64,000 bases of DNA, taken from NCBI GenBank assembly GCA_932521025.1, contig OW051469.1, positions 3,236,398 through 3,300,397 of the forward strand. The letters are read 5' to 3'. Numbering within the stretch: the stretch's first letter is position 1; each line of letters begins with the position of its first letter. Positions 10,187 to 21,239 of the stretch are shown in pieces. The translations under genes and the position numbers were made by a program. Below the pieces are notes generated by a model. That model had not been told where the DNA came from. It saw nothing but the letters and a program-made list of their open reading frames with translations, and made no database searches. The DNA is from Oscheius onirici. Lineage: Eukaryota > Nematoda > Chromadorea > Rhabditida > Rhabditidae.

Positions 10187-11678
10187 ATGCTTGGCCAGCG
10201 CTTTGCCGTGCTGGCAGCTCGACAGCTTCGAGTGCAGTCTATGATCGGCGGCCGTAGCACCCTTGGACCACTTCGTAGCCGTTTCGCCTGGGGACAGGAC
10301 GCCGTCGGACCGAATGTGCCCGTCGGAGGCAAAATGGGAGCCCAGGAGAATCCGGAGCTACATACCTACGACGGAGACTATCGCGGAAGTCCAGACAAGG
10401 GAGACAAACTCATTCCCGAGTAAGTTTTTTGTTTGTTTTCAAAAGTTTAAGAAAAACTGTTCATAATCGGAAAAATGAGAGATCTCGAACGCTTGTCTCA
10501 CGCATTGTTAAGCATTAGATGCTTTTCTTCTTACCAAACAACCATTTTCTCAGCGTCTGGTCAACACACAGATTTCTCCTTTTTGCGATAGATCGTTGGA
10601 AGCGCAGTTCGGATTCCAACTTTGCTGCTGTCCAGATTTGGACCAACATACATCAAATCCCGTTAAAATTTCATAAGAGCTTGCATCATGAAGAAAAAAA
10701 CGTGATAATTTACCTGTCGGAAGCTCAATTTCGCATTTGGATTTTCAAGATGGTTTTGTACAGCGAACGGTTGACGTAAAGAAGAACTGTAAATCGTTTT
10801 ACCAAATTTCATGCCTTTTTACCCCGAACAACTAGAAAGTTGGCAAAACATTAAAAACAGTAAACTATGAAATGTAACCAGAACAGGGTTGGGCGAGCAC
10901 AAAATTTGAAAATGCTCGCGCTCGCGGTGCGAGCAGAGCTGCGCTCGCGAGCAACCTGCGAGCAGTGGGTCCCACACCGATCTGATAAAAACGCGGTAGA
11001 TTTTGAAAAATGTCTCCAATTTTGCTTATCCTTTTTCGATTTTTATATTTTTTTCCGATTTTTTTTCGGTCGTTTTGGTATCAAAACGTTCCAAATAGGA
11101 TATTCTACAATAATAAATGAAAATAAGATAAAAAAATATCGAAAATGATTGGTAAAATCGAAAAAGTCCAACTTCCATTTTTGGGAAAGTGCTCGCGCTC
11201 GCATGCGAGCAAAAAATCTGCTCGTGCTCGCGCTTGCGCTCGCACAAAAAATCGCTGCTCGCCCAACCCTGAACCAGAAGCTAAAAGATTGGCCGCGAAG
11301 TCTGCGAACGAGAAAACACGAACGACAAAAAATGTACTTATCAACATTTTTTCAGTTTCTTCTATCGTACACCAACAATGGGACGTACCTACATCGACCG
11401 CTGTCTCAGCTACGCTATCAGTGCCATCATCTGGGCCTGGTTTACCTACCACATGTACTACCACTCTGGACATCTTTTCGTACGTTTTTTCTTCTTTTTA
11501 GGCTGTAAAATAAGCCTTTTTTAAAGCTAAAAAAAATTAAAAATCCTTAATTTAGGGCCATTGGTACATGCCGTACTTGACAGAGTTCAGCGACGAGGAG
11601 CTCGGAATTCCTCCGGACAGCGCCAAAGATCCGGAATATTGGGGCAACCACAAGGAAAAGTACGGCACCTACCGCTAA
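10187..11678 (+). CDS. ndub-2: NADH dehydrogenase (ubiquinone) 1 beta subcomplex subunit 2
   Basis: Exons are 10187-10419, 11356-11479 and 11556-11678, giving 159 aa. The first exon encodes a basic, amphipathic mitochondrial presequence (MLGQRFAVLAARQLRVQS). Exon 2 encodes the single membrane segment (ISAIIWAWFTYHMYYHSGHLF). Exon 3 carries the conserved NDUFB2 tail TDEELGIPPD-like (SDEELGIPPDSAKDPEYW). The protein is an accessory subunit of mitochondrial complex I in the inner membrane. It sits 147 bp after the RPF1 stop with TTTTCAG immediately before its ATG, as in an SL2-spliced operon gene. Intron 1 is long because it contains a hAT-type MITE. Confidence 0.88.
10884..11271. mobile_element. 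hAT-type MITE, 388 bp, in NDUFB2 intron 1
   Basis: The termini are CAGGGTTGGGCGAGCA and TGCTCGCCCAACCCTG. The 8-bp duplication AACCAGAA is perfect (10876-10883 and 11272-11279). Subterminal regions are full of GCTCGC/GCGAGC words on both sides, and the centre is AT-rich. The termini match those of the element at 46234-46682 for the first 13 bases. Confidence 0.92.
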
Positions 11679-11826
11679 ATAGACAACTAATTTTTGTGAT
11701 AGACACCTCAATCTTTTCGCGACTGTATAGATTGTTCTCTTTAAAAGTAAACATCGAGTATTTTAACACACTTTATTTCAAAAAAACGAGCTCAAAATAG
11801 ATTGGTTTTAACAAAATAACAGGAAG

Positions 11827-11850
11827 CCACAGTCTCGACAGTTAGACAGC
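11827..11850. repeat. 24-bp dispersed repeat copy touching the eIF3d stop codon
   Basis: CCACAGTCTCGACAGTTAGACAGC is one mismatch from the window consensus. Its last base is the first plus-strand base of the minus-strand TAG stop of eIF3d (11850-11852). The repeat is therefore the immediate 3' UTR of that gene. Confidence 0.9.
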
Positions 11851-14651
11851 TACTCATCGTCGGAGCTTTCGTCCTTGGCGACGTCGTCCTTGTCACCGTC
11901 GAAAGCGGAATCAGGAACGGAATAGAGACGAACAACGGGAGACATTGGGTCCTTTAGGAGTAGGTACTTTCCAGCCGGCTGGCGCATCAGACTGAAAATG
12001 AGATTTAGACCAGACTCGGTAGTTAGACAGCGAGGTAGAATTTAATTGTTGGGCGAGACACCACAGTTAGACAGCTACCGTTTCCGGAAGCAAGAGAATC
12101 GATAGTTCGAACACTTATCGTTGTACGCCACAGACTCGAAATTTAGACAGCGGGGTCGTTATTTATAGTCACAGACCCACAGCTGGGCAATTTCGAACCG
12201 CCACAAACTCAACAGCTCGTTTTACGAAGCCACAGACTCGACAGTTACGCGACTGTCTTTATGACAAGCCACAGATACCACAGTTAGAAAGCCTTGTCTT
12301 TTTACAAGGCCACAGACTTGGCAGTTAGACAGCGAGGCAAAATTTGAGGATTTTCGGGTCAGTCTTCGCATTCGACAGGTAGACAGTCGCATAGTATTTC
12401 TGGGCAGGAGAGTCGACAGTTCATCAACTTCGCCACTGACTCGACAGTTAGAGAACAGACTTGTTGTAGCTGGTCACAGTCTCGACAGTTAGACAGTCCT
12501 CTCACCTGTCAATGATGCAACGAAGAACACCCCAAGCGTTGTCCATGTTCAACGAAATATTCTGAGCGAACTCGGTCGGACGGAGCTGCTGTGTTCCCAA
12601 GATCATATGCTGGGCTGTATTCTTGGTCGAATAGCGACTAACATAGCCGAACTTGATCACGTCAGAGTTGGCAAGCAGTGCCTAAATTATGTTTTGTTAA
12701 CAAAACAATGGAAATAACCTGAATGGTCCACTTGGCCAGCTTACAGTTGTTGTTCTTGATCTCAGTGGCGAGAACAGCTCCTCTTTGGATGTCCAGCTTG
12801 CTGCGCCAGTCAACTCCTCCCGACTGACTGCTGTCCCATTCGTTGAAAGCCTTGATGGTCATCATCAGAGGCTCTCCAGAAGGATTGTGCAGGGCTCCGT
12901 CGTGTTCAGTACGACAGACGACCTCTACTGGCTTTCCATTGGCTCCGTTGCCGAGAGACCAGGTACGGTATCTGGAAAGGGTTCTCTGTCATTGTCACTG
13001 TACCGACCTGTAAGCACATTCCACATCTCCAATCTCATCATCGAATGGCATGCTCGGGTTGGCCAGCTTGAAGCCCTCCTCATTTCTTCGCAAAACTTGA
13101 CGACGGAAGTTCTGGTTAATATAAAGAGCCTCCGTGGCCAGATCCTTGGCATTGTTCAAGCCATTTCCCTCCCAGACGGGCGGCTCAGCACTGGTCTCGC
13201 TGACAGTCAAAGCGTCGACGGGATTGATGATGCCTTCAGTTCTCTTATCCAGGAAGAGAAGGTCACCGAAACGTTCAGCGACAATGTCCCAGGAGTAGAT
13301 GGAGCGAGAGGCACTCATCAGAGTGGCCAAAATGATGTCAGTGGCGAAGACGTTTCCGATTCCCTGACTGGCCAGCTGCTGAATGATCGGATCGTCGGAG
13401 GTGGATCCGTTAAAGAAGGTTCCACCGCACTTCTGGAGTCCAGTTGGGGCCTTCACGGAGATGCGATCCATTGTCTAGAATGATATTTTGGGGGAGTGAG
13501 GGCAGAGAGTCAGGGAGACAGTGACCGTAACCTACCTTATCGTAGTAGTGAAGAGTACCGTACTGATGCTTCCCGATGTCCTTTCCAGCTCCAATATTCG
13601 GCATATTGAGTTTGGCCAACCGCGGGAAGTCAAATTCTTCCAGAACAGGCCAGCTCTTATCGACGAGAACGGAAGGCTGTCTCTCCTTGGGTCTGTCTCC
13701 CTGGTAGCGTCCTCCAGCCGGTCGCTGTCCCTGACGGGCATTTCCTCCTCTCCTCTGCCACATCTTGTAGGCACGCTGCTGTTCCTTGGCGATACTGCGC
13801 TTCAGCTTGACATTTTGTCCCTGATTGGAGAGTTCCTTCCTCTCCTGATCCTTCTGAAGCAGCTTCTTGAATTGGAGCTGGCGATTGCGGAAGTTACGCT
13901 GGGTTGGACGTTGGACGGGCTTGGAGCTGTCCACCTAATTTTGAAGATAAATAACTATATGTCAATTCACCAGTTGGAAGTTATTCTCCTCGATTCCGTG
14001 AATATAATCAAACTGGCTACCAGCATTAGCAGCAGATCCATAGACGCGTTCGTTGTAACTAAAAAATATCTCATTTTTAAAGTTTTCTTAGAAATCAGAG
14101 CCTGTGACCGTAATCTAGTTAGTACTTCGTTTCGAGACCCATTTTCTGCGATTGTATACTCGTGTGCGGATATACTGTAATCTAAAATTTCGCACCAACT
14201 CGTTTAAATGTGTTGATACGCAGCGAAATTGAAAATCAGCAGCTGGTCGAAGCTTATGATTGAGAGTTGGTACGCAGAGTTTGTACTTTGGAAAACTTCG
14301 GACCTAAAGTTCGTATAAACATTTGATACTCAGCTAAAGTTTGACCTTGACTATTTTCTATCTGTGTATCCAGTGTTTTCATGCAAAAAAACGATAATAA
14401 GTTAGTCTAGAACGAAACTTTTTGGATTACGGTGAGAGACCCTTTGAATATATTCTTTCTTACCGTTCATTTCCCCTGCGGAAGAAGCGGTCGACGCCGA
14501 TCCAGTCCGCAACACGACCGATTCGGTCGGCCTTGTTGAACTGCTGGAACGGAATCCCAGAGTCGAGGTTCTTGGGAGGAGCCGTCGGGCCCCAGCCATT
14601 GGCATTGTCCTCGAGCAGGTCGAGAATTTCGAGTTTCGGAAGATCGGTCAT
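11850..14651 (-). CDS. eif-3.D: Eukaryotic translation initiation factor 3 subunit D
   Basis: Exons are 14651-14464, 14058-13971, 13934-13536, 13474-13008, 12971-12719, 12681-12506 and 11991-11850, giving 570 aa, a normal eIF3d length. The N-terminus (DNANGWGP, then [10 protein letters not shown]) and the RGG-like basic linker near residues 100-155 are typical. The body includes [16 protein letters not shown], a cap-binding-type core with [20 protein letters not shown], and [18 protein letters not shown]. The C-terminus is acidic and ends SSDDE. eIF3d is a subunit of the 40S-bound eIF3 complex and can bind the mRNA cap. The gene converges on NDUFB2 with 171 bp between stops. Intron 6 (11992-12505) is packed with the 24-bp dispersed repeat. 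Confidence 0.97.
11992..12505. repeat. Array of diverged 24-bp dispersed repeats filling eIF3d intron 6
   Basis: About a dozen full or partial copies of CCACAGACTCGACAGTTAGACAGC lie here, all in plus orientation and spaced about 25-50 bp apart by unrelated sequence. Examples lie near 12011, 12058, 12128, 12168, 12230, 12268, 12309, 12430 and 12475. Copies differ by one to several bases, and several are shortened. Because the host gene is on the minus strand, the repeats are antisense to the transcript. Confidence 0.85.
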
Positions 14652-14866
14652 TCCTGAATTGCTTGGTAAGTGGAAAAAATCTCGAAAAAGAAAGGCATAA
14701 CACGGTTTGGAACCGGTACAGTGAAAAGTTCAAAAAAGTTCATAAAATCTATATTTTCATTCAACAGAACCTAATAGAAATATGCTCAGTTTCTCTGTAG
14801 TTTTGACCCGTTTTTTGGAATCTCTTGGCGGTAGAAAGACGTCGAAGGAATGGCACAACAAGGTCA

Positions 14867-15128
14867 TTAAATATCGATTGGAGGCAGTTTTTTGCCCTGG
14901 ATGAGATCCGCAGCTCGTTCGGCCAACATCATTGTCGGCGCATTCAGATTCCCGGTTATGATCGAAGGCATTACGCTAGCGTCGGCGATTTTTAGATTTT
15001 CCAGGCCGTGAACAGACATCGTTTCAGGATCAACAACAGACATCCTGTCAGACGATGGACCCATTTTACAGCTGCAGGATGGATGGTAGGCTGAGGCGGC
15101 CTTTTGTCTGGAAGGGATTGATAAATTA

Positions 15129-15182
<54 letters not shown>

Positions 15183-17272
15183 TTTCAAACAAACCTGACA
15201 AAGTTGTCGATATCAGCATCAGACTGTACAGCCGACCCGGGAGCCAGTTCATCTCCCCTGAACGGTTCAAAAGCCGGTGTGGCAAAAATCTCTCTGGCCA
15301 TTCGAATACACCGTCTGAATTCTTTCCAATCATCATCGTGATCCATATAATTTGGATCCATAATTGGCGGTCTTCTTGGATCCTTATGCTGGAGAGTGAT
15401 CTGTCCTCTTGACTTCGATCGCATCGGTCCCACATGAACCTGGAAAGCATGGCAACTGCCATTGGTTCTTCCATCGTCGTGAACTGTCGATGGCAAGAAA
15501 TGGAACTGGATGTCCCCATAGGCTTTGTCCGGACTAGATCTGACGAATCCTGCCGTCTCCAGATGACTCGTGGAGGCTAGTCCCGTCTTGTTGGTGAACC
15601 ATTCCACCCCGGCACGGATCATATTGTGCGGGAAGCGCCAACTGCTCTTATCATACAGAGTGATCGGTTTTGTGCACTTTTGTTGGACGTAGATTTCCAG
15701 ATGGTCCTGAAAGACTCTGTCAGTCTCTGTCCATCTGTAATTCTGTCTCCCTATCTCTCTGTCCCCCTACCTGTAAGTTCTGTCCAACTCCTGGAAGATC
15801 CTGTACCACTGGAATTTCTAGACTCCTCAAATGGTCCGCAGGTCCAATTCCACTCAACATCAACAACTGTGGTGAATTTATGGCTCCTCCAGCCAGTATC
15901 ACATCCGCTTCGCAGTAAATCTTCTCCCGACTGTAGGAGTCAATACTTTCAGTGCCCAAGAAGTTGACCTTCCGAATGAATTCGACGCCTATCGCTTTTC
16001 TCTTGTCGAAGAGGATCTTTGTACAGGTGATTCCGGAGGAGGTGAAGAGGTTGGGTCTGGCAAGAGCTGGATGGAGATAGGCTTGGGAGGAACTCCATCT
16101 GAAATTTGAGAGTGAAAATTAAACCACAGACTCGACAGATAGACAGTTATTTTGCTTTTGTCGGTCACAAAGTCGACAAGCCACAGACTCTACAGCTGCA
16201 CAACAGCCTCATATTGGGCAGCCACAGACTCCACAGTTAGACAATTAAAGTACCTCATTCCTTTTTTGATCGTCTGATTCATCTTCGTAATGCCCTCCTG
16301 TTTCCGTCCGTTCATGTCCTCTGTTGTCCCGATCGGGTGCTGCTTTCCGGCTTCAAGGAATGCCTTATGGAGGGGATGATCAGCCGGGGCTTGTCTAACG
16401 TGAAGAGGTCCATCAGTGCCTCGGAATGCCGCTCCCTAAAGGGAGAGAGTCACGACAAAGAAAAGCAGTGGAAAAAACCAAAGGATTGATCTCAACAACG
16501 GCAAACCTACAGTTTTAGCTTGCAACAAGAGTGAATCTGCAGATGACCACTTTTAGGGCATTTCAAACGTGCTTGAAAAAAAAAGTGAAAAAATGCATAC
16601 CGTCTCGCCTTCATAGGTCTCCATTTTCTTGAAATAAGGCAGACAGTTGGCGAAGTTCCAGCCTGTTGCCCCGTCTTCCCGTTCCCAACGATTGTAGTCC
16701 TGGGCGTTGCCGCGGACGTAGCACATCGCGTTCAGGGTTGAACTACCTCCCCAGACTCTGAAGAGAATTGAATTGAGACAGTGAGACAGTGACTTACCTT
16801 CCCCTCGGCCAATAGATGACCCGATTGTTCAGATTCTTCTGGGCCGTAGTATGGTAGAACCAGTTGTACCTGAATCAGAGACGGTAATTCAACTAGATCT
16901 GATCAGAAAACCTACTGATCGTGGCAGAGATTGTACATGAGGGCTGCCGGCATGTGTATCCGCCAGTCCCACCAGTGATCCCGTGGTCCGGCCTCCAGGA
17001 GAAGAACGCGATGGTCTGGGTTTTCTGACAATCGGTTAGCTGAAAATGGGATTATGAGAGAGGCAAAAAGACCAACCTAGAACACAGCCCGCCGATCCGG
17101 CTCCCACGACGATATGGGTCGGTTTGACACCGTCTGGAAGTTCCGGATAAAACTGGCCCATCCGGTAGCTGTCTGACCAGGCCATTCCTCTTCGCTGATC
17201 TCTCCGAGCCGCTGTTCTTGGCCTGAGAGTCTGTTGAAGCGAGGCTGGTCTGATCACCCGAGAATGCAACAT
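14867..17272 (-). CDS. Choline-dehydrogenase-like GMC oxidoreductase, mitochondrial
   Basis: Exons are 17272-17077, 17039-16916, 16869-16798, 16757-16601, 16435-16254, 16098-15771, 15706-15195 and 15107-14867, giving 603 aa. The start at 17272 gives a basic mitochondrial-type presequence ([19 protein letters not shown]), and an acceptor-like TTTCAG lies just upstream. The FAD-binding fold begins [15 protein letters not shown]. Other GMC signatures are [29 protein letters not shown], the catalytic-His segment [11 protein letters not shown] and the C-terminal [19 protein letters not shown]. The best match is choline dehydrogenase, which oxidises choline to betaine aldehyde at the inner membrane. 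Substrate choice within the GMC family cannot be fixed from sequence alone. Intron 7 holds nine copies of CTGTCC. Confidence 0.92.
15129..15182. repeat. CTGTCC hexamer tract, nine copies
   Basis: This is a pure run of CTGTCC in the last intron of the GMC oxidoreductase gene. It is the same hexamer that is expanded to about 72 copies at 60915-61350. Confidence 0.95.
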
Positions 17273-18643
17273 TTTCTGAAATCGGACAGTTTTGAGAAAA
17301 GTTTCGTCACATGTGGTACAGACACTCAATATGACCAGGGACGTGGTTCTAAGCTGAAGAATGCCTACATATCTAGCTCTTCAATAAGTTACCAAAAGTT
17401 TAAAGGAGTTAAAGCATCAAAATACAGACGAAATAGGATAAGATGAACAAGTGTATCAAAAGAATTTAAAGGACTGCTTACGGTTGGCCGTCGGCCAAAA
17501 TTTGCAGTAGAGCGGATATTGTAACTATTTCTTAACACTTTGATGGCTAACCTTTCGTTCAATCAGAAAACAAAAAAGAATTCTAGATTCATTCAAAAGG
17601 AGTTCAGTTGTAAGGGCAAGTCAATCTGGTCGAGAGGTGCTTGAAGAAAATGGGGAATTTTAAGAGCCTCAGGCCAAAGTAGGCACAAACCGATGGAAAT
17701 CAGGTTGCTGCAAAAAATACAGCTCCTTGGAAGCAATTCACACGTAGTTCAAAGAAAAATATTGTTCGCTTTTTGTCCTGTTGAATTCAGGGGCAAAAAC
17801 AAATCCCTTCTTCTTTAAAGAATCAGCTTTTTCACAGATCCAGATGCATAAAATACTTTGATACAAGTTTACAATGTCTCTGACTTTGCTGTCTCTGTAT
17901 CTTTGACTGATATACCTCCTGTTTGGCTCAAACATCTATTTAAAAATGCTCTCGCGTCTCTGTGTGTGCATCTGTCGGAAGCTTTAATTGGCAATCAAAA
18001 TGGAGCAATTTGTGCGCACAACTAAGGGGAAAGGAGTTAGTGTAACAAGTTTAGACAAGTCAATTTGCTAGTGCAAGTAGACTTAATTTTTGACTGGGAT
18101 AGTTTCCAGAAAGTTGAGAATCAAGCGCGGGGAGGAGAACAGGTGCACATGGAAATAGAGACAGGGGGATCATCTACAGACGGAAATTACACGAAGAGAT
18201 ACAGGGACGATAGGAGGGAAAAATTTGACGAAAAGGGACCATGGGGACATCGTAAATGGGAAAAAAGGTACCGGACAGGGATAGGAGAAGACCGGGAAGG
18301 CCAGTGGAGAATGCAGGGGTGGACAGGGAGAAAGTGTCGAGAAATTAGAAACAGAGGGACAGAGGGACAGAGGGACAGAGATCTGTCTCTGTACTTTTAG
18401 ACCTTGCAGATTGTCCTTTTGCTTCGTGTACAGTATTTAAGCTACTCTTATCCATTAATTTATATGGAGAGGGATCAAACAACAAACCGTTAAATGTTTT
18501 GAAAAGAACAAAACGAAGTCACTTAGCCCCAGAGGGGCGTAGCATAACTTGTACCACTAAAAAGTACGGAACCTTTTTTTAAACTTTAGCAAAAAAGTTT
18601 ATTTCCTTTGCAAATAAAAGAGGGTAGACTGATAAACGTTGTC
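17273..18643. other. Intergenic region without a supported gene
   Basis: No exon series could be built. 17940-18050 carries one copy of a short dispersed sequence (TGTGTGCATCTGTCGGAAGC, then TTGGCAATCAAAATGGAGCA). 18150-18390 is purine-rich (GGGACAG/GAGGGACAGAG) with a chance open frame. The promoter of the GMC gene should lie near 17280-17500, but no core element is obvious. Confidence 0.5.
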
Positions 18644-19728
18644 CTATCTCTTCGGTGGCTTCTCGTAGTAGGGAGCCCAGAACTTCTCGAATTTCTGAAA
18701 AACTAATCTTTCCGTGCTGATCAAAATCATTACCTTATCGATGTCCATAAGCGGCACACAGATCTTCAACTCAACCCAGACAGGACAGTTGGTTATTTCT
18801 GGACGGAGTGGATACTTCTCGCCGAATCCCTTGATGAAGGAGACTCTCGAGTAGCAGTGGGTCTAAAAACAATTCCATCTTTTCTGTCTCTCTTTGTCTA
18901 ATACCGCCAAGGCTGTGAGCTCATCGACTCGGCGACATTTCTTGAGAAGACGCTGGAACTTGTCCATGTCGAAGAGTACAACAGTATGAGCTGAAAATAT
19001 GGTTCTTTGATTGTCAGACTTCCAAAAGAAGTTCCTGATTTCGTTCGATAACTCACTATTATTGTTTGGCTCCTTATACTGAGAAGCTAAACGATATACA
19101 GTATGAGGAGGATCCCCTGCCCTACAGGCATAGTTCGTTGCCTGGACGAAGACTGTCACTTTGCTAATGTTCTTCAAGAAGACATTTCCTTTCTGGTCAC
19201 GCCACACTTCGACTCCGGAGCCGATCATCTTGACCATCTGGATGATGGGAATTGTGGTCACAGAAGAGCCCAAAGAGAATCTGGTGTGGACTTCCGAGTT
19301 CGGACTTTTTATGAAACCGTCGATTTGAAAGCGATTGCTGGACGTTTTGAAGGAACCGTGAGGTGTCTGGAAGAAAAGAGACAGGATTAGAGACAGAGAA
19401 ACTTACAAAAGTGTCCATTTCATAGAAGAATCCCTCGACCCATTCGTCTCCATAGTCAAAAACCCGATCAGAATAGATCCGCTCATCCGGTACCACATGT
19501 ACGACCGAATTCAATTCTGCATACTCTTGGCATTCTGGTCTGAATCAAGAATAAAAAGCAGTTATGCTCTACTCACATCACATTCTCATATGGAGCCATT
19601 GTGTTCCAAAAATATGGAGACTGTTCTGTTGGAAAATGATCTTCTGACCATGGGAATGATATCATCAGACTGTCTGGCGGTGGCAGAGGGGCATCGTCTA
19701 GCCAGGAACTGCAGCCGGGAGCATCCAT
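18644..19728 (-). CDS. Smad-family protein with an MH2 domain only
   Basis: Exons are 19728-19577, 19539-19407, 19366-19057, 18990-18905, 18862-18734 and 18694-18644, giving 286 aa. After a short Pro/acidic N-terminus, residues from about 67 match the Smad MH2 domain in order: WVEGFFYEMDTF, FKTSSNRFQIDGFIKSPNS, RFSLGSSV, IGSGVEVW, GNVFLKNISKVTVFVQATN, VLFDMDKFQRLL, SRVSFIKGFGEKY and CPVWVELKI. No MH1 DNA-binding domain is found between the start and the next gene at 20137. The C-terminus (YYEKPPKR) lacks the SSXS receptor-phosphorylation motif. It resembles the divergent nematode Smads of the dauer-type TGF-beta branch, such as DAF-14 (MH2 only), but I cannot assign orthology. Confidence 0.85.
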
Positions 19729-20136
19729 TATGGCTCTAGAGATCAGTAGGAAACAATCTATATGGGGTCCGTTCTCCAAAGAAAAGGCAACAACTAACAG
19801 AAAAACTGATAACCATTTTGGCGGTCACATAATCGGAGAAGAGAATGAGAGACTGTGAAGGTCAGTCTGGGGAATTTTTTTTGTGAGACAAAAGGAATAT
19901 AGTTTTTAATAGACAGGAAATTGTTGGATCGTATTTTGAATGTACAAATAGGAGAATTATGTTCATAAAAATGGAATGGTTCGCTCGGCAATTAGACTTG
20001 GAACAGATCTGAAAGATTTCAGTAATGGCAGTGATTCAGAGACAGTAAAACCAGCCTAGATCCGGCTCCGACGACTCACGATAAATGAGAAATCGATAGA
20101 TGACAGAAATCATAAAATTAATTTTTTTATTGCCAG
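19729..20136. other. Spacer upstream of the Smad gene
   Basis: I see no coding sequence here. It should contain the promoter of the minus-strand Smad gene and the 3' end of the Cys-rich gene. CTCTAG|AGCCATAATG at the Smad start looks like an acceptor before the ATG, so a leader exon or trans-splicing is possible. Confidence 0.4.
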
Positions 20137-20988
20137 TTACGCAGAAAAGTTAATACACTTGTAAGTACAGTCACATTCACACCCGCATCGGCCACTACGC
20201 TTCTTGTGAATGATTCTGACAGGCTCGGCACCGTTGGAGCACTGTTGGATCCCACAAACACAGCTGCACTCTTCGCAGTCAACTGAAAAAAAGACTAGAA
20301 TGAGTTATTCAGTTATTTACCATCCGTAACGGCCACCGGAAAGTCATCCGACTCAAAAGGACAAATCTCCATCTTCCACAGTAAATCGACCAGTGTATGG
20401 TTGGTATCATACTGATGCCAGCACTGAATTCCTCTGTAAGCCAAGTCGGCTACCAGTGAGTGAGAGAAGTCCTTCTTGGCGGCATTAAGTTGGTCATGAA
20501 TGCAGCTGCTGGGATTCAGATGGACGTTTATGGAGGTACAACAGATCGGGTCTAGTCTGAAGTTTTATTTTACAGTGAGGTTGGGAAACAGAACTCACAC
20601 GACGGCTTGAGTAGTATTCTCAAGCAAGAAGGCATGTAGACCTCCAAGCCAGCTTTCCCCATCACATCCTTCGAGAAGTCCTGTGCATTTTGGGATGCTC
20701 TGTTGGTTTATACACCGTGTTGTTTCTGGTCGGGCTATCTGAGAAAATCGCGTTCTTTCAACCGGACCCAATGAGTCACCTGTTCACATTCGATGGCCAG
20801 ACTTCCTTGCACAGAATAATGTGTCTTGATTCTCCTGATAGACGACACTCTGTAGCCTTTCTGACATTGGAGGGACTAAAAATGATAAAAATCAACAGAA
20901 GAGTCGGAAAAGAACCAACAAAGTCAACTTGACAGCTGGTCAAGGCGACAAAAAATGGGAGAAGAAGCGCAACTGGGCGGACGAACAT
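20137..20988 (-). CDS. Secreted cysteine-rich protein, 225 aa, unrecognised family
   Basis: Exons are 20988-20929, 20875-20780, 20738-20599, 20556-20321 and 20282-20137. Exon 1 encodes a signal peptide (MFVRPVALLLPFFVALTSCQ) that ends at the exon junction. The mature protein has about 20 cysteines. A C-terminal domain of about 50 aa contains CEECSCVCGIQQC and CGCECDCTYKC spacings, joined by a basic RIIHKKRSGRC segment. There is one N-glycosylation-type site (NTT) near residue 90 and another (NHT). No known enzyme motif is seen. The high cysteine content and signal peptide indicate an extracellular, disulfide-bonded protein. The function is not inferred. Confidence 0.75.
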
Positions 20989-21239
20989 CCTCGAATCCGG
21001 CGCGAGACCCCGGGGGCGAAAGTGAAATCGGCACGGGGAAAAACGGGATAGGCTAATTGGAACCATTTTGAAGGAAGAAATGGGCTTTGCTTTTAGAACA
21101 TTTTCTTGACTACTGTACTATTCTATCAGTATCTGACTCTCATCAGTAGCACATTCGCTCAAAAAAAACTACCTGGGTATGAATTTTTACGTAGTTTATT
21201 CGTCTTTGCCATTCGTTTATGTGCTTCAGTCAGTAGTTC

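Noticed and set aside
11992-12505. CRISPR-like repeat-spacer array
   Set aside because: The genome is eukaryotic, with spliced genes. The repeats are degenerate, spacers vary in length, copies are dispersed singly elsewhere, and no cas genes exist.
12785-14180. Long plus-strand open frames (232 and 219 aa)
   Set aside because: They are antisense shadows of eIF3d exons and cross its splice sites.
18065-18400. 111-aa frame rich in Arg/Gly/Glu
   Set aside because: It comes from purine-rich GGGACAG repeats, with no splice signals and no homology.
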